The notes beneath the pieces were generated by a model. That model made no database searches, had not been told where the DNA came from, and saw only the letters and a list, made by a program, of their open reading frames with translations. From Streptomyces sp. NBC_01723 (lineage in GTDB: Bacteria; Actinomycetota; Actinomycetes; Streptomycetales; Streptomycetaceae): a DNA stretch of 64,000 nucleotides. Where the stretch lies: contig NZ_CP109171.1 in assembly GCF_036246005.1 (NCBI RefSeq), positions 5,630,001 to 5,694,000 on the forward strand, given 5' to 3'. The stretch's first letter is position 1. Every line of letters begins with the position of its first letter. The position numbers were made by a program, and so were the translations under genes. Positions 29,391 to 41,456 of this stretch are shown here, piece by piece.

Positions 29391-31238
29391 ATGACCGAGC
29401 AGGCCACCGGGGCCCATCACCCGCAGCCGCGGCCCCGTTCCGGAGGACAGCAGTCCGCCCCCGAGTCCGTGACGGGTGCGAAGTCCCTCATCCGCTCGCT
29501 TGAGGAGGTCGGGGTCGACACCGTATTCGGCATTCCCGGCGGCACGATCCTTCCCGCCTACGACCCGATGATGGACTCCAGCCGGGTGCGCCACGTGCTC
29601 GTCCGTCACGAGCAGGGCGCGGGCCACGCGGCCACCGGCTACGCGCAGGCCACAGGCAAGGTCGGCGTCTGCATGGCGACCTCCGGTCCCGGTGCCACCA
29701 ACCTGGTGACGCCGATCGCGGACGCCAACATGGACTCGGTGCCGCTGGTCGCGATCACCGGCCAGGTCGTCTCCAAGGCGATCGGCACGGACGCCTTCCA
29801 GGAGGCGGACATCGTCGGCATCACGATGCCGATCACCAAGCACAGCTTCCTGGTCACCAAGGCCGAGGACATCCCGAAGACGATCGCCGAGGCGTTCCAC
29901 ATCGCCTCGACCGGCCGTCCGGGGCCGGTCCTCGTCGACATCCCGAAGGACGTGCTGCAGACGCGGACGACCTTCTCCTGGCCGCCGGTCACGGACCTGC
30001 CCGGCTACCGCCCGGTCACCAAGCCGCACGCCAAGCAGATCCGCGAGGCCGCCAAGCTCATCTCGGCCGCGAAGCGCCCCGTGCTCTACGTCGGCGGCGG
30101 CGTGCTCAAGGCGCAGGCCACCGCCGAGCTGAAGGTCCTCGCCGAACTCACCGGAGCGCCCGTCACCACCACCCTGATGGCGCTCGGCGCGTTCCCCGAC
30201 AGCCACCCGCTGCACGTGGGAATGCCGGGCATGCACGGTGCGGTCACCGCCGTCACCGCGCTGCAGAAGGCCGACCTGATCGTCGCCCTCGGAGCCCGCT
30301 TCGACGACCGCGTCACCGGCAAGCTGGACAGCTTCGCCCCGTACGCCAAGATCGTCCACGCCGACATCGACCCGGCCGAGATCGGCAAGAACCGCGCCGC
30401 CGACGTCCCGATCGTCGGCGACGCCCGCGAGGTCATCGCCGACCTCGTGCAGGCCGTCCAGAAGGAGCACGACGAGGGCAACCGGGGCGACTACACCGCC
30501 TGGTGGAAGGACCTGACCCGCTGGCGCGAGACCTACCCCCTCGGTTACGACCAGCCCGAGGACGGCTCGCTCTCCCCGCAGCAGGTCATCGAGCGCATCG
30601 GGCAGCTGGCGCCCGAGGGCACGATCTTCGCGGCCGGCGTCGGCCAGCACCAGATGTGGGCCGCGCACTTCGTCCAGTACGAGAAGCCCGCCACCTGGCT
30701 GAACTCCGGCGGCGCCGGAACCATGGGCTACGCGGTCCCGGCCGCCATGGGCGCCAAGGCCGGCATGCCCGGCAACGCGGTCTGGGCGATCGACGGCGAC
30801 GGCTGCTTCCAGATGACCAACCAGGAACTGACCACCTGCGCCCTGAACAACATCCCGATCAAGGTCGCGGTCATCAACAACGGCGCCCTCGGGATGGTCC
30901 GCCAGTGGCAGACCCTGTTCTACAACCAGCGGTACTCCAACACCGTGCTCCACTCCGGCCCCGAGGACGTCAACCCGGACGCCCGCGGCACCCGCGTCCC
31001 CGACTTCGTGAAGCTGTCGGAGGCCATGGGCTGCCACGCCATCCGCTGCGAGGACCCCGCCGACCTCGACAAGGTCATCGAGGAGGCGAACTCCATCAAC
31101 GACCGGCCCGTCGTCGTGGACTTCATCGTCCACGAGGACGCGATGGTCTGGCCGATGGTCGCCGCCGGCACCTCCAACGACGAGATCATGGCCGCCCGGG
31201 ACGTCCGCCCGGACTTCGGCGACAACGAAGACGACTGA
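29391..31238 (+). CDS. ilvB: Acetohydroxyacid synthase large subunit
   Basis: A 615-aa thiamine-diphosphate enzyme that joins two pyruvates, or pyruvate and 2-ketobutyrate, in the first common step of valine, leucine and isoleucine synthesis. A Pro/Gln-rich N-terminal tail of ~35 residues precedes the Pyr domain ([28 protein letters not shown] with the catalytic Glu). The C-terminal PP domain has the metal motif [12 protein letters not shown]...NN. FAD-site and TPP-site blocks are complete. ATG 29391 is preferred to ATG 29385 for spacing from AAGAGA. ilvN follows 34 nt later. Expression is probably controlled by the upstream attenuator. Confidence 0.97.
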   Translation: MTEQATGAHHPQPRPRSGGQQSAPESVTGAKSLIRSLEEVGVDTVFGIPGGTILPAYDPMMDSSRVRHVLVRHEQGAGHAATGYAQATGKVGVCMATSGPGATNLVTPIADANMDSVPLVAITGQVVSKAIGTDAFQEADIVGITMPITKHSFLVTKAEDIPKTIAEAFHIASTGRPGPVLVDIPKDVLQTRTTFSWPPVTDLPGYRPVTKPHAKQIREAAKLISAAKRPVLYVGGGVLKAQATAELKVLAELTGAPVTTTLMALGAFPDSHPLHVGMPGMHGAVTAVTALQKADLIVALGARFDDRVTGKLDSFAPYAKIVHADIDPAEIGKNRAADVPIVGDAREVIADLVQAVQKEHDEGNRGDYTAWWKDLTRWRETYPLGYDQPEDGSLSPQQVIERIGQLAPEGTIFAAGVGQHQMWAAHFVQYEKPATWLNSGGAGTMGYAVPAAMGAKAGMPGNAVWAIDGDGCFQMTNQELTTCALNNIPIKVAVINNGALGMVRQWQTLFYNQRYSNTVLHSGPEDVNPDARGTRVPDFVKLSEAMGCHAIRCEDPADLDKVIEEANSINDRPVVVDFIVHEDAMVWPMVAAGTSNDEIMAARDVRPDFGDNEDD

Positions 31239-31272
31239 GAGCCGTCAGGACTTCAAGCAGAGGAAGCAGACC

Positions 31273-32914
<1,642 letters not shown>

Positions 32915-32926
32915 TCCTCACCGCCG

Positions 32927-32954
32927 GGGGCCGGAGCGACGCCGCTCCGGCCCC
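32927..32954 (+). terminator. Terminator of ilvC
   Basis: A perfect 12-bp inverted repeat, GGGGCCGGAGCG (32927-32938) and CGCTCCGGCCCC (32943-32954), with an ACGC loop. It starts 12 nt after the stop. Confidence 0.8.
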
Positions 32955-33131
32955 TTCGGCGAACCCGGGGTAACGTCGGGCGCACGGCGTTGTCCATCCC
33001 GTCCAGCCACGGACGGGTGATCCTTCCGCAGAGGCGCGGGACGACGTCCGCCACGCCACTAGACTGCTGAACACATACGCGTCAGGCCCACAGCGTCGTG
33101 CGTCTTCCACGCGGCTTAGCGACACCGAATG

Positions 33132-33149
33132 CGGCCGTCGGGACGGCCG
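33132..33149 (+). promoter_or_regulatory. Hairpin in the serA upstream region
   Basis: CGGCCGT and ACGGCCG (33132-33149) form a tight hairpin with a CGGG loop, 26 nt before the serA start. TAGACT at 33060-33065 is a possible -10. The rest of the 260-nt gap shows nothing clear. Confidence 0.35.
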
Positions 33150-33175
33150 TCCGCATTGGACTTGTGAGGACTCAC

Positions 33176-34765
33176 GTGAGCTCGAAACCTGTCGTACTCA
33201 TCGCCGAAGAGCTGTCGCCCGCGACCGTGGACGCGCTCGGCCCCGACTTCGAGATCCGCCAGTGCAACGGCGCGGACCGGGCCGAACTGCTCCCCGCCAT
33301 CGCCGACGTGGACGCGATCCTGGTCCGCTCCGCCACCAAGGTCGACGCCGAGGCCATCGCCGCCGCCAAGAAGCTGAAGGTCGTCGCCCGGGCCGGGGTC
33401 GGCCTGGACAACGTCGACGTCTCCGCCGCCACCAAGGCCGGCGTGATGGTCGTCAACGCGCCGACGTCCAACATCGTGACCGCCGCCGAGCTGGCCTGCG
33501 GCCTGATCGTCGCCACCGCCCGCAACATCCCGCAGGCCAACGCCGCGCTGAAGAACGGCGAGTGGAAGCGCAGCAAGTACACCGGCGTCGAACTGGCCGA
33601 GAAGACCCTCGGTGTCGTCGGCCTCGGCCGCATCGGCGCCCTCGTCGCGCAGCGCATGTCGGCCTTCGGCATGAAGGTCGTCGCCTACGACCCCTACGTG
33701 CAGCCCGCGCGGGCCGCGCAGATGGGCGTCAAGGTGCTGTCGCTGGACGAGCTGCTCGAGGTCTCCGACTTCATCACCGTCCACCTGCCCAAGACCCCCG
33801 AGACCCTCGGCCTGATCGGCGACGAGGCGCTGCGCAGGGTCAAGCCGAGCGTCCGCATCGTCAACGCCGCGCGTGGCGGCATCGTCGACGAGGCGGCGCT
33901 GTACTCGGCGCTCAAGGAGGGCCGCGTCGCGGGCGCCGGCCTGGACGTGTACGCCAAGGAGCCGTGCACGGACTCGCCGCTGTTCGAGTTCGACCAGGTC
34001 GTCGCCACCCCGCACCTCGGCGCCTCCACCGACGAGGCCCAGGAGAAGGCCGGCATCGCGGTCGCCAAGTCGGTGCGGCTCGCCCTCGCCGGTGAGCTGG
34101 TCCCGGACGCGGTCAACGTCCAGGGCGGAGTGATCGCCGAGGACGTCAAGCCGGGTCTGCCGCTCGCCGAGCGCCTCGGCCGGATCTTCACCGCGCTCGC
34201 CGGCGAGGTCGCCGTCCGCCTCGACGTCGAGGTCTACGGCGAGATCACCCAGCACGACGTGAAGGTGCTGGAGCTCTCCGCCCTCAAGGGTGTCTTCGAG
34301 GACGTCGTCGACGAGACGGTGTCCTACGTCAACGCCCCGCTGTTCGCCCAGGAGCGCGGCGTCGAGGTCCGGCTGACCACCAGTTCGGAGTCCCCGGAGC
34401 ACCGCAACGTCGTCACGGTGCGCGGCACCCTCGCGGACGGCGAGGAGGTGTCGGTCTCCGGCACGCTGGCCGGCCCGAAGCACCTCCAGAAGATCGTCGC
34501 CGTCGGTGAGTACGACGTCGACCTCGCCCTCGCCGACCACATGGTCGTCCTGCGCTACGAGGACCGTCCCGGCGTCGTCGGCACCGTCGGCCGCGTCATC
34601 GGCGAGGCCGGCATCAACATCGCCGGCATGCAGGTCGCCCGTGCGACGGTCGGCGGCGAGGCGCTGGCCGTGCTGACCGTCGACGACACGGTGCCCTCCG
34701 GGGTGCTGGCGGAGGTCGCGGCGGAGATCGGCGCGACGTCGGCCCGGTCGGTGAACCTGGTCTGA
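33176..34765 (+). CDS. serA: D-3-phosphoglycerate dehydrogenase
   Basis: A 529-aa enzyme that oxidises 3-phosphoglycerate in the first step of serine synthesis. It has the long actinobacterial/mycobacterial form. The catalytic and nucleotide domains hold GLGRIG, NAARGGIVDE (Arg) and TPHLGAST (His). An intervening ASB-type domain is at ~residues 320-450. A C-terminal ACT domain (VVLRYEDRPGVVGTVGRVIGE) usually senses serine. The start is GTG 33176 with GAGGA upstream; further in-frame starts have no ribosome site. A dispersed repeat follows 12 nt after the stop. Confidence 0.96.
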   Translation: MSSKPVVLIAEELSPATVDALGPDFEIRQCNGADRAELLPAIADVDAILVRSATKVDAEAIAAAKKLKVVARAGVGLDNVDVSAATKAGVMVVNAPTSNIVTAAELACGLIVATARNIPQANAALKNGEWKRSKYTGVELAEKTLGVVGLGRIGALVAQRMSAFGMKVVAYDPYVQPARAAQMGVKVLSLDELLEVSDFITVHLPKTPETLGLIGDEALRRVKPSVRIVNAARGGIVDEAALYSALKEGRVAGAGLDVYAKEPCTDSPLFEFDQVVATPHLGASTDEAQEKAGIAVAKSVRLALAGELVPDAVNVQGGVIAEDVKPGLPLAERLGRIFTALAGEVAVRLDVEVYGEITQHDVKVLELSALKGVFEDVVDETVSYVNAPLFAQERGVEVRLTTSSESPEHRNVVTVRGTLADGEEVSVSGTLAGPKHLQKIVAVGEYDVDLALADHMVVLRYEDRPGVVGTVGRVIGEAGINIAGMQVARATVGGEALAVLTVDDTVPSGVLAEVAAEIGATSARSVNLV

Positions 34766-34777
34766 ACAACCGCGTTC

Positions 34778-34797
34778 TCAAGCGCCGGACGGGCTGA
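34778..34797. repeat. Dispersed Streptomyces intergenic repeat, copy overlapping a stop codon
   Basis: TCAAGCGCCGGACGGGCTGA is, from memory, a sequence found many times between genes in Streptomyces genomes. Here it supplies the stop codon and the C-terminal codons (LSPSGA) of the opposite-strand MFS gene. Confidence 0.6.
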
Positions 34798-36325
34798 GTC
34801 GGTCAGCCTGTTCGGCGTTTTCCGTGGGCGCTTCCGGACGCACCCTGATGTGCCGCAGACCCATCGCCGCCAGCCCCGCGGCCGCCAGGAGCACCAGCGC
34901 CCCCGCGAGCGCGGCGCCCCGCATGCCGTCGGCGAACGCCTCGCGTGCCGCCGTCGCCAGGACGTCTCCCGCGCGCCCGGGCAGTTCGGCGGCGACGGCC
35001 AGCGCGCCGCCGAGGGTCTCCTGGGCCGGAGCGGGTGCGTCCGACGGCATGCCGTGGCGGTAGAGCGCGGTACCGATGGAGCCGAGGGCGGCCATCCCCA
35101 GCGCGCCGCCGAACTCCGTGCCGGTCTCCAGCAGTGAGGAGGCCGAGCCCGCCCTCTCGACCGGGGCCGAACTCAGCGCCAGGTCGGTGAGCTGGGACAT
35201 CACGACGACGATGCCGGCGGCCAGTACCCCGCACGCGGTCAGCACCAGCCACAGCGAGCCGGTACCGGCCAGGGCCATCAGCACGTAACCGACCGCCCCC
35301 GTGCCGAAGCCGGCCGTCACGACGTACGCGCGCTCGACACCGCGCTGGACCAGCTGGGCGGCGACCGGTGCGGCGACGCCGATGAGCACCGACGGCAGCA
35401 GGCTCCACAGTGCGGCCTCCAGCGCGCTCTTGCCCAGGACCGACTGAAGGTACTGCGTGGAGAAGTACGCGGAGCCCATCATCCCGAAGGCCGACACGGT
35501 GTTGAGGACGAGCGCCGGGGTGAAGCCGTGGCCGCGGAAGAGGGCCGGCGAGATCATCGGCGAGGCCGACGTGCGCTGACGGTGCACGAACAGCGCCGCG
35601 AACAGCAGACCGACGGTGATCGAGACGACGTAGCGGACGTTCCAGCCCTCGGAGGGCAGTTCCTTCAGGCCGTAGACGACGGGCAGCACGGCCGCCATCG
35701 ACAGCGGGACGCTCAGCAGGTCGAAGCGGCCGGGGGAGGGGTTGCGGGACTCGGGGAGCAGCAGCGGGCCGAGGATCAGCAGCAGGGCCATCGCCGGCAG
35801 GTTGACCAGGAAGACCGACCCCCACCAGAAGTGCTCGACGAGGACGCCGCTCATGACCGAGCCGAGCGCGATCCCGGCCGTCATCACCCCGGACCACAGC
35901 CCGATCGCCTTCGCCCGCTGGGAGGGGTCGGTGAACATCGTGCGGACCAGCGCCATCGTCGACGGCATCAGGGTGGCGCCGCCGATGCCGAGGACCGCGC
36001 GGGCCGCGATCAGCGTCTCGGCGGTGTGCGCGTAGGCCGCGAGCAGGGAGGCGGCACCGAAGGCAACCGCACCCACGAGGAGCAGCCTGCGCCGGCCGAT
36101 GCGATCGCCCAGCGCGCCCATGGTCATCAGCAGCCCGGCCAGCACGAAGCCGTAGATGTCGAAGATCCACAGCTGCTGGGTGCCGCTCGGGGCCAGGTCC
36201 GCGCTGATCTCGGGGATCGCGAAGTAGAGGACCGAGACGTCCATCGAGACCAGGAGCAGCGGAAGCATCAGCACGGTCAGGGCGGTCCACTCGCGGCGGC
36301 CGGCCCGGGTCGGGTTCGGTGTCAT
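34778..36325 (-). CDS. MFS drug exporter, DHA2 (EmrB/QacA) type
   Basis: A 515-aa protein with about 14 membrane segments. Motif A is GALGDRIGRRRLLL (~residue 75). The leading helix has LVSMDVSVLYFAIPEI, and helix 5 has GVMTAGIALGSVMSGVL, the antiporter motif. The divergent TetR gene and the operator between them suggest an inducible drug or metabolite exporter; the substrate is unknown. ATG 36325 lies 7 nt from TACAGT (complement of 36333-36338), so it may be leaderless. Confidence 0.9.
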   Translation of the reverse strand: MTPNPTRAGRREWTALTVLMLPLLLVSMDVSVLYFAIPEISADLAPSGTQQLWIFDIYGFVLAGLLMTMGALGDRIGRRRLLLVGAVAFGAASLLAAYAHTAETLIAARAVLGIGGATLMPSTMALVRTMFTDPSQRAKAIGLWSGVMTAGIALGSVMSGVLVEHFWWGSVFLVNLPAMALLLILGPLLLPESRNPSPGRFDLLSVPLSMAAVLPVVYGLKELPSEGWNVRYVVSITVGLLFAALFVHRQRTSASPMISPALFRGHGFTPALVLNTVSAFGMMGSAYFSTQYLQSVLGKSALEAALWSLLPSVLIGVAAPVAAQLVQRGVERAYVVTAGFGTGAVGYVLMALAGTGSLWLVLTACGVLAAGIVVVMSQLTDLALSSAPVERAGSASSLLETGTEFGGALGMAALGSIGTALYRHGMPSDAPAPAQETLGGALAVAAELPGRAGDVLATAAREAFADGMRGAALAGALVLLAAAGLAAMGLRHIRVRPEAPTENAEQADRLSPSGA

Positions 36326-36347
36326 GCCGAGGACTGTACGCACGTCT

Positions 36348-36387
36348 TATACGTGTGTCTAGAACGACTGTGTAAGACACATGTATA
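36348..36387. promoter_or_regulatory. Operator between the MFS and TetR genes
   Basis: TATACGTGTGTCT (36348-36360) and AGACACATGTATA (36375-36387) match as inverted arms at 12 of 13 positions, 14 nt apart. TGTGT-AAG-ACACA is a nested dyad at 36369-36381. Each arm sits in the -35 region of one divergent promoter (-10 boxes at 36333-36338 and 36398-36403), so one repressor could close both. Confidence 0.75.
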
Positions 36388-36409
36388 GCGCGACGGGTAG
36401 GGTGTGGCC

Positions 36410-36997
36410 ATGGGACACCGTGAGGATCTGCTCGAGGGCGCCAAGCGCTGCCTGCTCGACAAGGGCTTCGTGCGCACGACCGCACGCGACATCGTGCGGG
36501 AGTCGGGTACCAACCTGGCCTCCATCGGCTACCACTACGGGTCGAAGGACGCGCTGCTCGCGCAGGCCTACGTCGCGCTGGTGGAGGGCATGGGCGACGC
36601 CTTCGAGGGGGACGGAACCCTGGACGAGGCACGGCCCGGCTCCCTGGAGCGGTTCGAGCGGGTGTGGTCGAACATCATCGCCACCATGAAGGAGCCCGGC
36701 TCGCTGTGGCGGCTCAGCATGGAGATCGTCGCCTTCGGTGACCGGCTCCCCGAGGTCCGCGCCCATCTGGCGGCGGCCCAGCGCGAGGCCGGACGCGGTC
36801 TGATCCCGCTGCTGATGGGCGGCCGGGAGGAGGACGTGACCGACGACACGGCGGACACCCTCGGCATGTTCTACGTGACCCTGATGACGGGCCTCATCGC
36901 CCAGTGGACGTTCGACCCGGAGTCGGCGCCCGACGGCGCGGCGCTCGCCGCCGGCCTGCGCCGGGTGATGGAGGCCGCTACAGACGCCGCGCCTTGA
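36410..36997 (+). CDS. TetR-family repressor of the MFS exporter
   Basis: A 195-aa protein. The N-terminal helix-turn-helix is residues ~5-50 ([17 protein letters not shown]...[25 protein letters not shown]). The C-terminal ligand domain is variable and has no named subtype. It probably represses the divergent exporter gene and itself. ATG 36410 follows TAGGGT (36398-36403) by 6 nt, so leaderless translation is likely. Its last 20 nt overlap the end of the opposite PucR gene. Confidence 0.88.
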   Translation: MGHREDLLEGAKRCLLDKGFVRTTARDIVRESGTNLASIGYHYGSKDALLAQAYVALVEGMGDAFEGDGTLDEARPGSLERFERVWSNIIATMKEPGSLWRLSMEIVAFGDRLPEVRAHLAAAQREAGRGLIPLLMGGREEDVTDDTADTLGMFYVTLMTGLIAQWTFDPESAPDGAALAAGLRRVMEAATDAAP

Positions 36998-38150
36998 GCG
37001 CCATGTGCAGCAGCAGCCGGTCCTCCCCGTCGTCCAGGTCCAGGCCGGTGAGCTGTTCGACGCGGGAGAGGCGGTAGTACAGGGTCTGGCGGTGGATGCC
37101 CAGCTCGGCGGCGGCGCGGCCGGCCTGGCCCGCGCGGTCGAGGTAGGTCTCGGCGGTGCGGACCAGCTCCCGGTGGGCGGGGGAGAGCAGGACCCGTAGG
37201 GCGGGGTCGTGCGCGGACCGCGCGGGCAGCGCGGTCAGCAGGCGGAACGCCCCGATGGACGTCCACTCCGCGACCGGACCGAAGCGGGACTCCGCGCGTG
37301 CCGCCCGCGCCGCCGCCGACGCCTCCCACCAGGCCGCCCCCAGCTCCGCCAGTCCGGAGCGCGGCGCGGAGACCCCGGCCGCGAGCCCGCCGCCACGGGC
37401 CCGTTCGAGGAGCCGGCCCGCCGCCGAGGTCGCCGGGGTCAGCACGTCCGCCGAGCGCAGCCGCACCAGCAGGGCCAGCGACTCGCCCGCGGTGCCCCAC
37501 GGCACCGTGCACAGCGCCGTCGCCGCCGGCACCGTGCGGACCGAGGGCGCGTCCTCGGGATCGGCCGACGGCCAGGGCGCCACGCAGACCACCGCGTGCA
37601 GGGCGTCCGCGCGGGCACCCAGCGCGGTGCGCAGCTCCGCCACCGCCATGTCCCGCTGCCAGTCCCGCTCCGCGGTCAGCACCGCCCGCAGCTCCCGGCT
37701 CAGGTCCGCGCCGTGCTGCGCCTCGTCCGCGAGCAGCGCGCCGATCCGGGCGGTCACCGCCATGGCCGCGGTCAGCTGCCGCTCCGTCGGACCGGGGTCG
37801 GTGTCCAGGAGCCACACATAGCCGAGGACCACGCCCCGATGGCGTACCGGCAGACAGGTGCGCCCCCGGTACACCCCCGCCTCCGGGGTCGGCGGGATGC
37901 GGACCGGGCCGGTGGCGCGGGTGATGCCGAAGCCCTCGAACCAGGCCCGGACGGCCGCGGTGGAACGCCGGGTGAGGATCGAGCGGGTGCGCACCGGGTC
38001 CAGGGCGGAGGGGTCGAGGTCGCCCTCGCTGTCGTAGGCACCGAAGGCGATCAGCTCGAAGTCGCGGTTCTCCAGGGTCGCCGGGGCGCCCAGCAGCTCG
38101 GAGATCTCGTCGACCAGCTCCTGGTAGTCACCCTTGGAATCCGTCGTCAC
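36978..38150 (-). CDS. PucR/CdaR-type transcription regulator, probably of proline catabolism
   Basis: A ~390-aa regulator. The N-terminal half is a GAF-like sensory region ([25 protein letters not shown]). The C-terminal PucR helix-turn-helix is intact: [41 protein letters not shown], ~residues 335-375. It is divergent from the proline dehydrogenase gene, and PucR-type proteins are known to activate proline use in other actinobacteria, so that role is inferred. GTG 38150 follows CAGAAT by 6 nt; ATG 38168 and ATG 38189 are alternatives. The 3' end overlaps the TetR gene by 20 nt. Confidence 0.82.
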   Translation of the reverse strand: MTTDSKGDYQELVDEISELLGAPATLENRDFELIAFGAYDSEGDLDPSALDPVRTRSILTRRSTAAVRAWFEGFGITRATGPVRIPPTPEAGVYRGRTCLPVRHRGVVLGYVWLLDTDPGPTERQLTAAMAVTARIGALLADEAQHGADLSRELRAVLTAERDWQRDMAVAELRTALGARADALHAVVCVAPWPSADPEDAPSVRTVPAATALCTVPWGTAGESLALLVRLRSADVLTPATSAAGRLLERARGGGLAAGVSAPRSGLAELGAAWWEASAAARAARAESRFGPVAEWTSIGAFRLLTALPARSAHDPALRVLLSPAHRELVRTAETYLDRAGQAGRAAAELGIHRQTLYYRLSRVEQLTGLDLDDGEDRLLLHMALKARRL

Positions 38151-38332
38151 CCGGGCATTCTGCCGCATTTGCGCGCCGCTTTCATACACATGTCTGAGAT
38201 CTGCGGCACGGATGCGTGACAGCTGTCGATGGCCGACGATCGGGGGGATCCTTAGATTTCACGGTGGTTCTCCGTGCCGTCCCCCGTCCGTCGGGCTACG
38301 GCCTCGTGTTGGTTGGTAAGTGGAGGTGCCCC

Positions 38333-39259
38333 GTGCTGGGTCCCGTGATTCTCGCCGCGTCGCGCAGCGACCGGATGCGCCGGCTGGTGTCGGCCGCGCC
38401 CGTGACCAAGCCGGTCGTCGACCGGTTCATCCCCGGCGAGACGGTCGACGAGATCGTGCCGATCATCCGGGACCTGACCGACCGGGGCCTGGAACTGACG
38501 ATGGACGTCGTCGGCGAGGACATCACGACCCCCGAGCAGGCCGAGGCCGCCCGCGACGCCTACCTGGAGCTGATCGACCGGCTGAAGCCGCTGGACCTCG
38601 GCACCCGCGCCGAGATGTCGGTCAAGCTGTCGATGTTCGGCCAGGCGCTGGACGGCGGCCACGAGCTGGCCCTGAAGAACGTCCGCCCGGTCGTCGAGGC
38701 CGCCGCCGAGATCGGCACCACCGTCACCCTCGACGCCGAGGACCACACCACCCTCGACTCGATGTTCGCCATCCACGACGAGCTGCGGAAGGACGTCCCG
38801 CAGACGGGCTGCGTCATCCAGGCCTACCTCTTCCGCACCGAGGCCGACGCGCGCCGCCTCGCCGACAGCGGCTCTCGCGTACGGTTGGTGAAGGGCGCCT
38901 ACAAGGAGCCCGCAGAGGTCGCGTACCAGCAGCGCCACGAGATCGACAAGGCGTACGTCCGCATCCTGCGCACCCTGATGGAGGGCGAGGGCTACCCGAT
39001 GATCGGGTCGCACGACCCGCGCCTGATCTCCATCGCCCAGGAGCTGGCCCGCACCGCCGGGCGCAAGCTCGACGAGTACGAGTTCCAGATGCTGTACGGC
39101 ATCCGCGGCGACGAGCACCTGCGGCTGGCCGCCGAGGGCCACCGCATGCGCGTCTACACCGCCTACGGCACCGACTGGTACGGCTACTTCATGCGCCGTC
39201 TGGCGGAGAAGCCGGCGAACCTCCGGTTCTTCGCCCGCTCGATGGTCAGCAAGGGCTGA
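38333..39259 (+). CDS. Proline dehydrogenase
   Basis: A 308-aa monofunctional FAD enzyme that oxidises proline to pyrroline-5-carboxylate. The barrel shows KLSMFG, LDAEDHTTLD, IQAYLFRTEADAR and RLVKGAYKEP (the FAD-binding Lys). The C-terminal EFQMLYGIR and RVYTAYGTDWYGYFMRRLAEKP carries the paired Arg that binds proline. GTG 38333 is preceded by GGAGG at 38322-38326. It forms a two-gene unit with pruA 46 nt downstream. CACGG/CCGTG at 38260-38276 is a small dyad in the control region. Confidence 0.95.
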   Translation: MLGPVILAASRSDRMRRLVSAAPVTKPVVDRFIPGETVDEIVPIIRDLTDRGLELTMDVVGEDITTPEQAEAARDAYLELIDRLKPLDLGTRAEMSVKLSMFGQALDGGHELALKNVRPVVEAAAEIGTTVTLDAEDHTTLDSMFAIHDELRKDVPQTGCVIQAYLFRTEADARRLADSGSRVRLVKGAYKEPAEVAYQQRHEIDKAYVRILRTLMEGEGYPMIGSHDPRLISIAQELARTAGRKLDEYEFQMLYGIRGDEHLRLAAEGHRMRVYTAYGTDWYGYFMRRLAEKPANLRFFARSMVSKG

Positions 39260-39305
39260 GCCCGCACCCGCTCGCAAGACCGCTCAGTAAGGAGTAACGG
39301 AAACC

Positions 39306-40946
<1,641 letters not shown>

Positions 40947-40960
40947 CGCCCTGTGAGTGA

Positions 40961-41004
40961 CGCCCGGGGGGCCAGGTCGACCGACCTGGCCCCCCGGGCG
41001 TTTT
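40961..41004 (+). terminator. Strong terminator after pruA
   Basis: A perfect 19-bp inverted repeat (40961-40979 and 40982-41000) with a 2-nt centre, then TTTT. The remaining gap to the next gene, up to 41252, holds the repeat elements listed next. Confidence 0.9.
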
Positions 41005-41080
41005 CGCAGTTCGGGGGCGTGTGACCGAGGGCACCGTCTCAGATAGTAGGAAGTCCGAGTAATTGTGGAGACAGACGCTC

Positions 41081-41243
41081 CGCACTCCCTTAGCTTTGTA
41101 GGAGCCGAACGTACCGCTCGATCGAGCGGATGGCGGTCGTGAGCCGGGCCCCGCGCAGGCAACCCCTGCGGCACCGCGCTCCCCGCCCCTTCCGGCGTCT
41201 CTCCGTACCGCTCGCTCTCCGCGCTCCCTTAGTGCCGAAGGAG
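41081..41243 (+). repeat. Duplicated leader element with ribosome-site-masking hairpin
   Basis: CGC-A/G-CTCCCTTAG occurs at 41081-41093 and 41220-41232. Each copy is followed within 5-8 nt by AGGAG and YCGA, so CTCC(C)TT can pair with (A)AGGAG. In the second copy this pairs with the ribosome site (41238-41243) of the small gene that follows. CGTACCGCTCG is also repeated, at 41110-41120 and 41204-41214, and 41114-41129 is a perfect 16-bp palindrome, CCGCTCGATCGAGCGG. Confidence 0.5.
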
Positions 41244-41252
41244 TCGATTCCC

Positions 41253-41384
41253 ATGGCCGAGACGACCGTCCGCCGCCGAGTCCGCCACCTCTCCCGCAGC
41301 GCCGACTCCGACCGCAAGAACGCCGCGGCCGCCCTCCAGCGCGCCCTCGACCGCCGGGACAACGGCGGCTCCACCGGACACTGA
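41253..41384 (+). CDS. Small basic hypothetical protein
   Basis: A 43-aa protein, MAETTVRRRVRHLSRSADSD..., rich in Arg and Ala, with no membrane segment and no known domain. It is probably real: ATG 41253 has AAGGAG nine nt upstream, and a terminator follows its stop. The ribosome site may be hidden in a hairpin (41224-41243). The longer in-frame ORF upstream runs through the repeat region and is unlikely to be coding. Confidence 0.6.
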   Translation: MAETTVRRRVRHLSRSADSDRKNAAAALQRALDRRDNGGSTGH

Positions 41385-41395
41385 GCCACGGGCGC

Positions 41396-41420
41396 GAGGC
41401 GTCCGCATGCCGGACGCCTC
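41396..41420 (+). terminator. Terminator after the small basic gene
   Basis: A perfect 10-bp inverted repeat, GAGGCGTCCG (41396-41405) and CGGACGCCTC (41411-41420), with a CATGC loop, 11 nt after the stop. Confidence 0.7.
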
Positions 41421-41456
41421 ATGTCATCCCGTGGGACGAGGAGTAGGGTGCCGCAC

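Noticed and set aside
41130..41252. An N-terminal extension of the 43-aa protein
   Set aside because: It would run through the repeats and palindrome; AAGGAG and the ATG at 41253 fit better.
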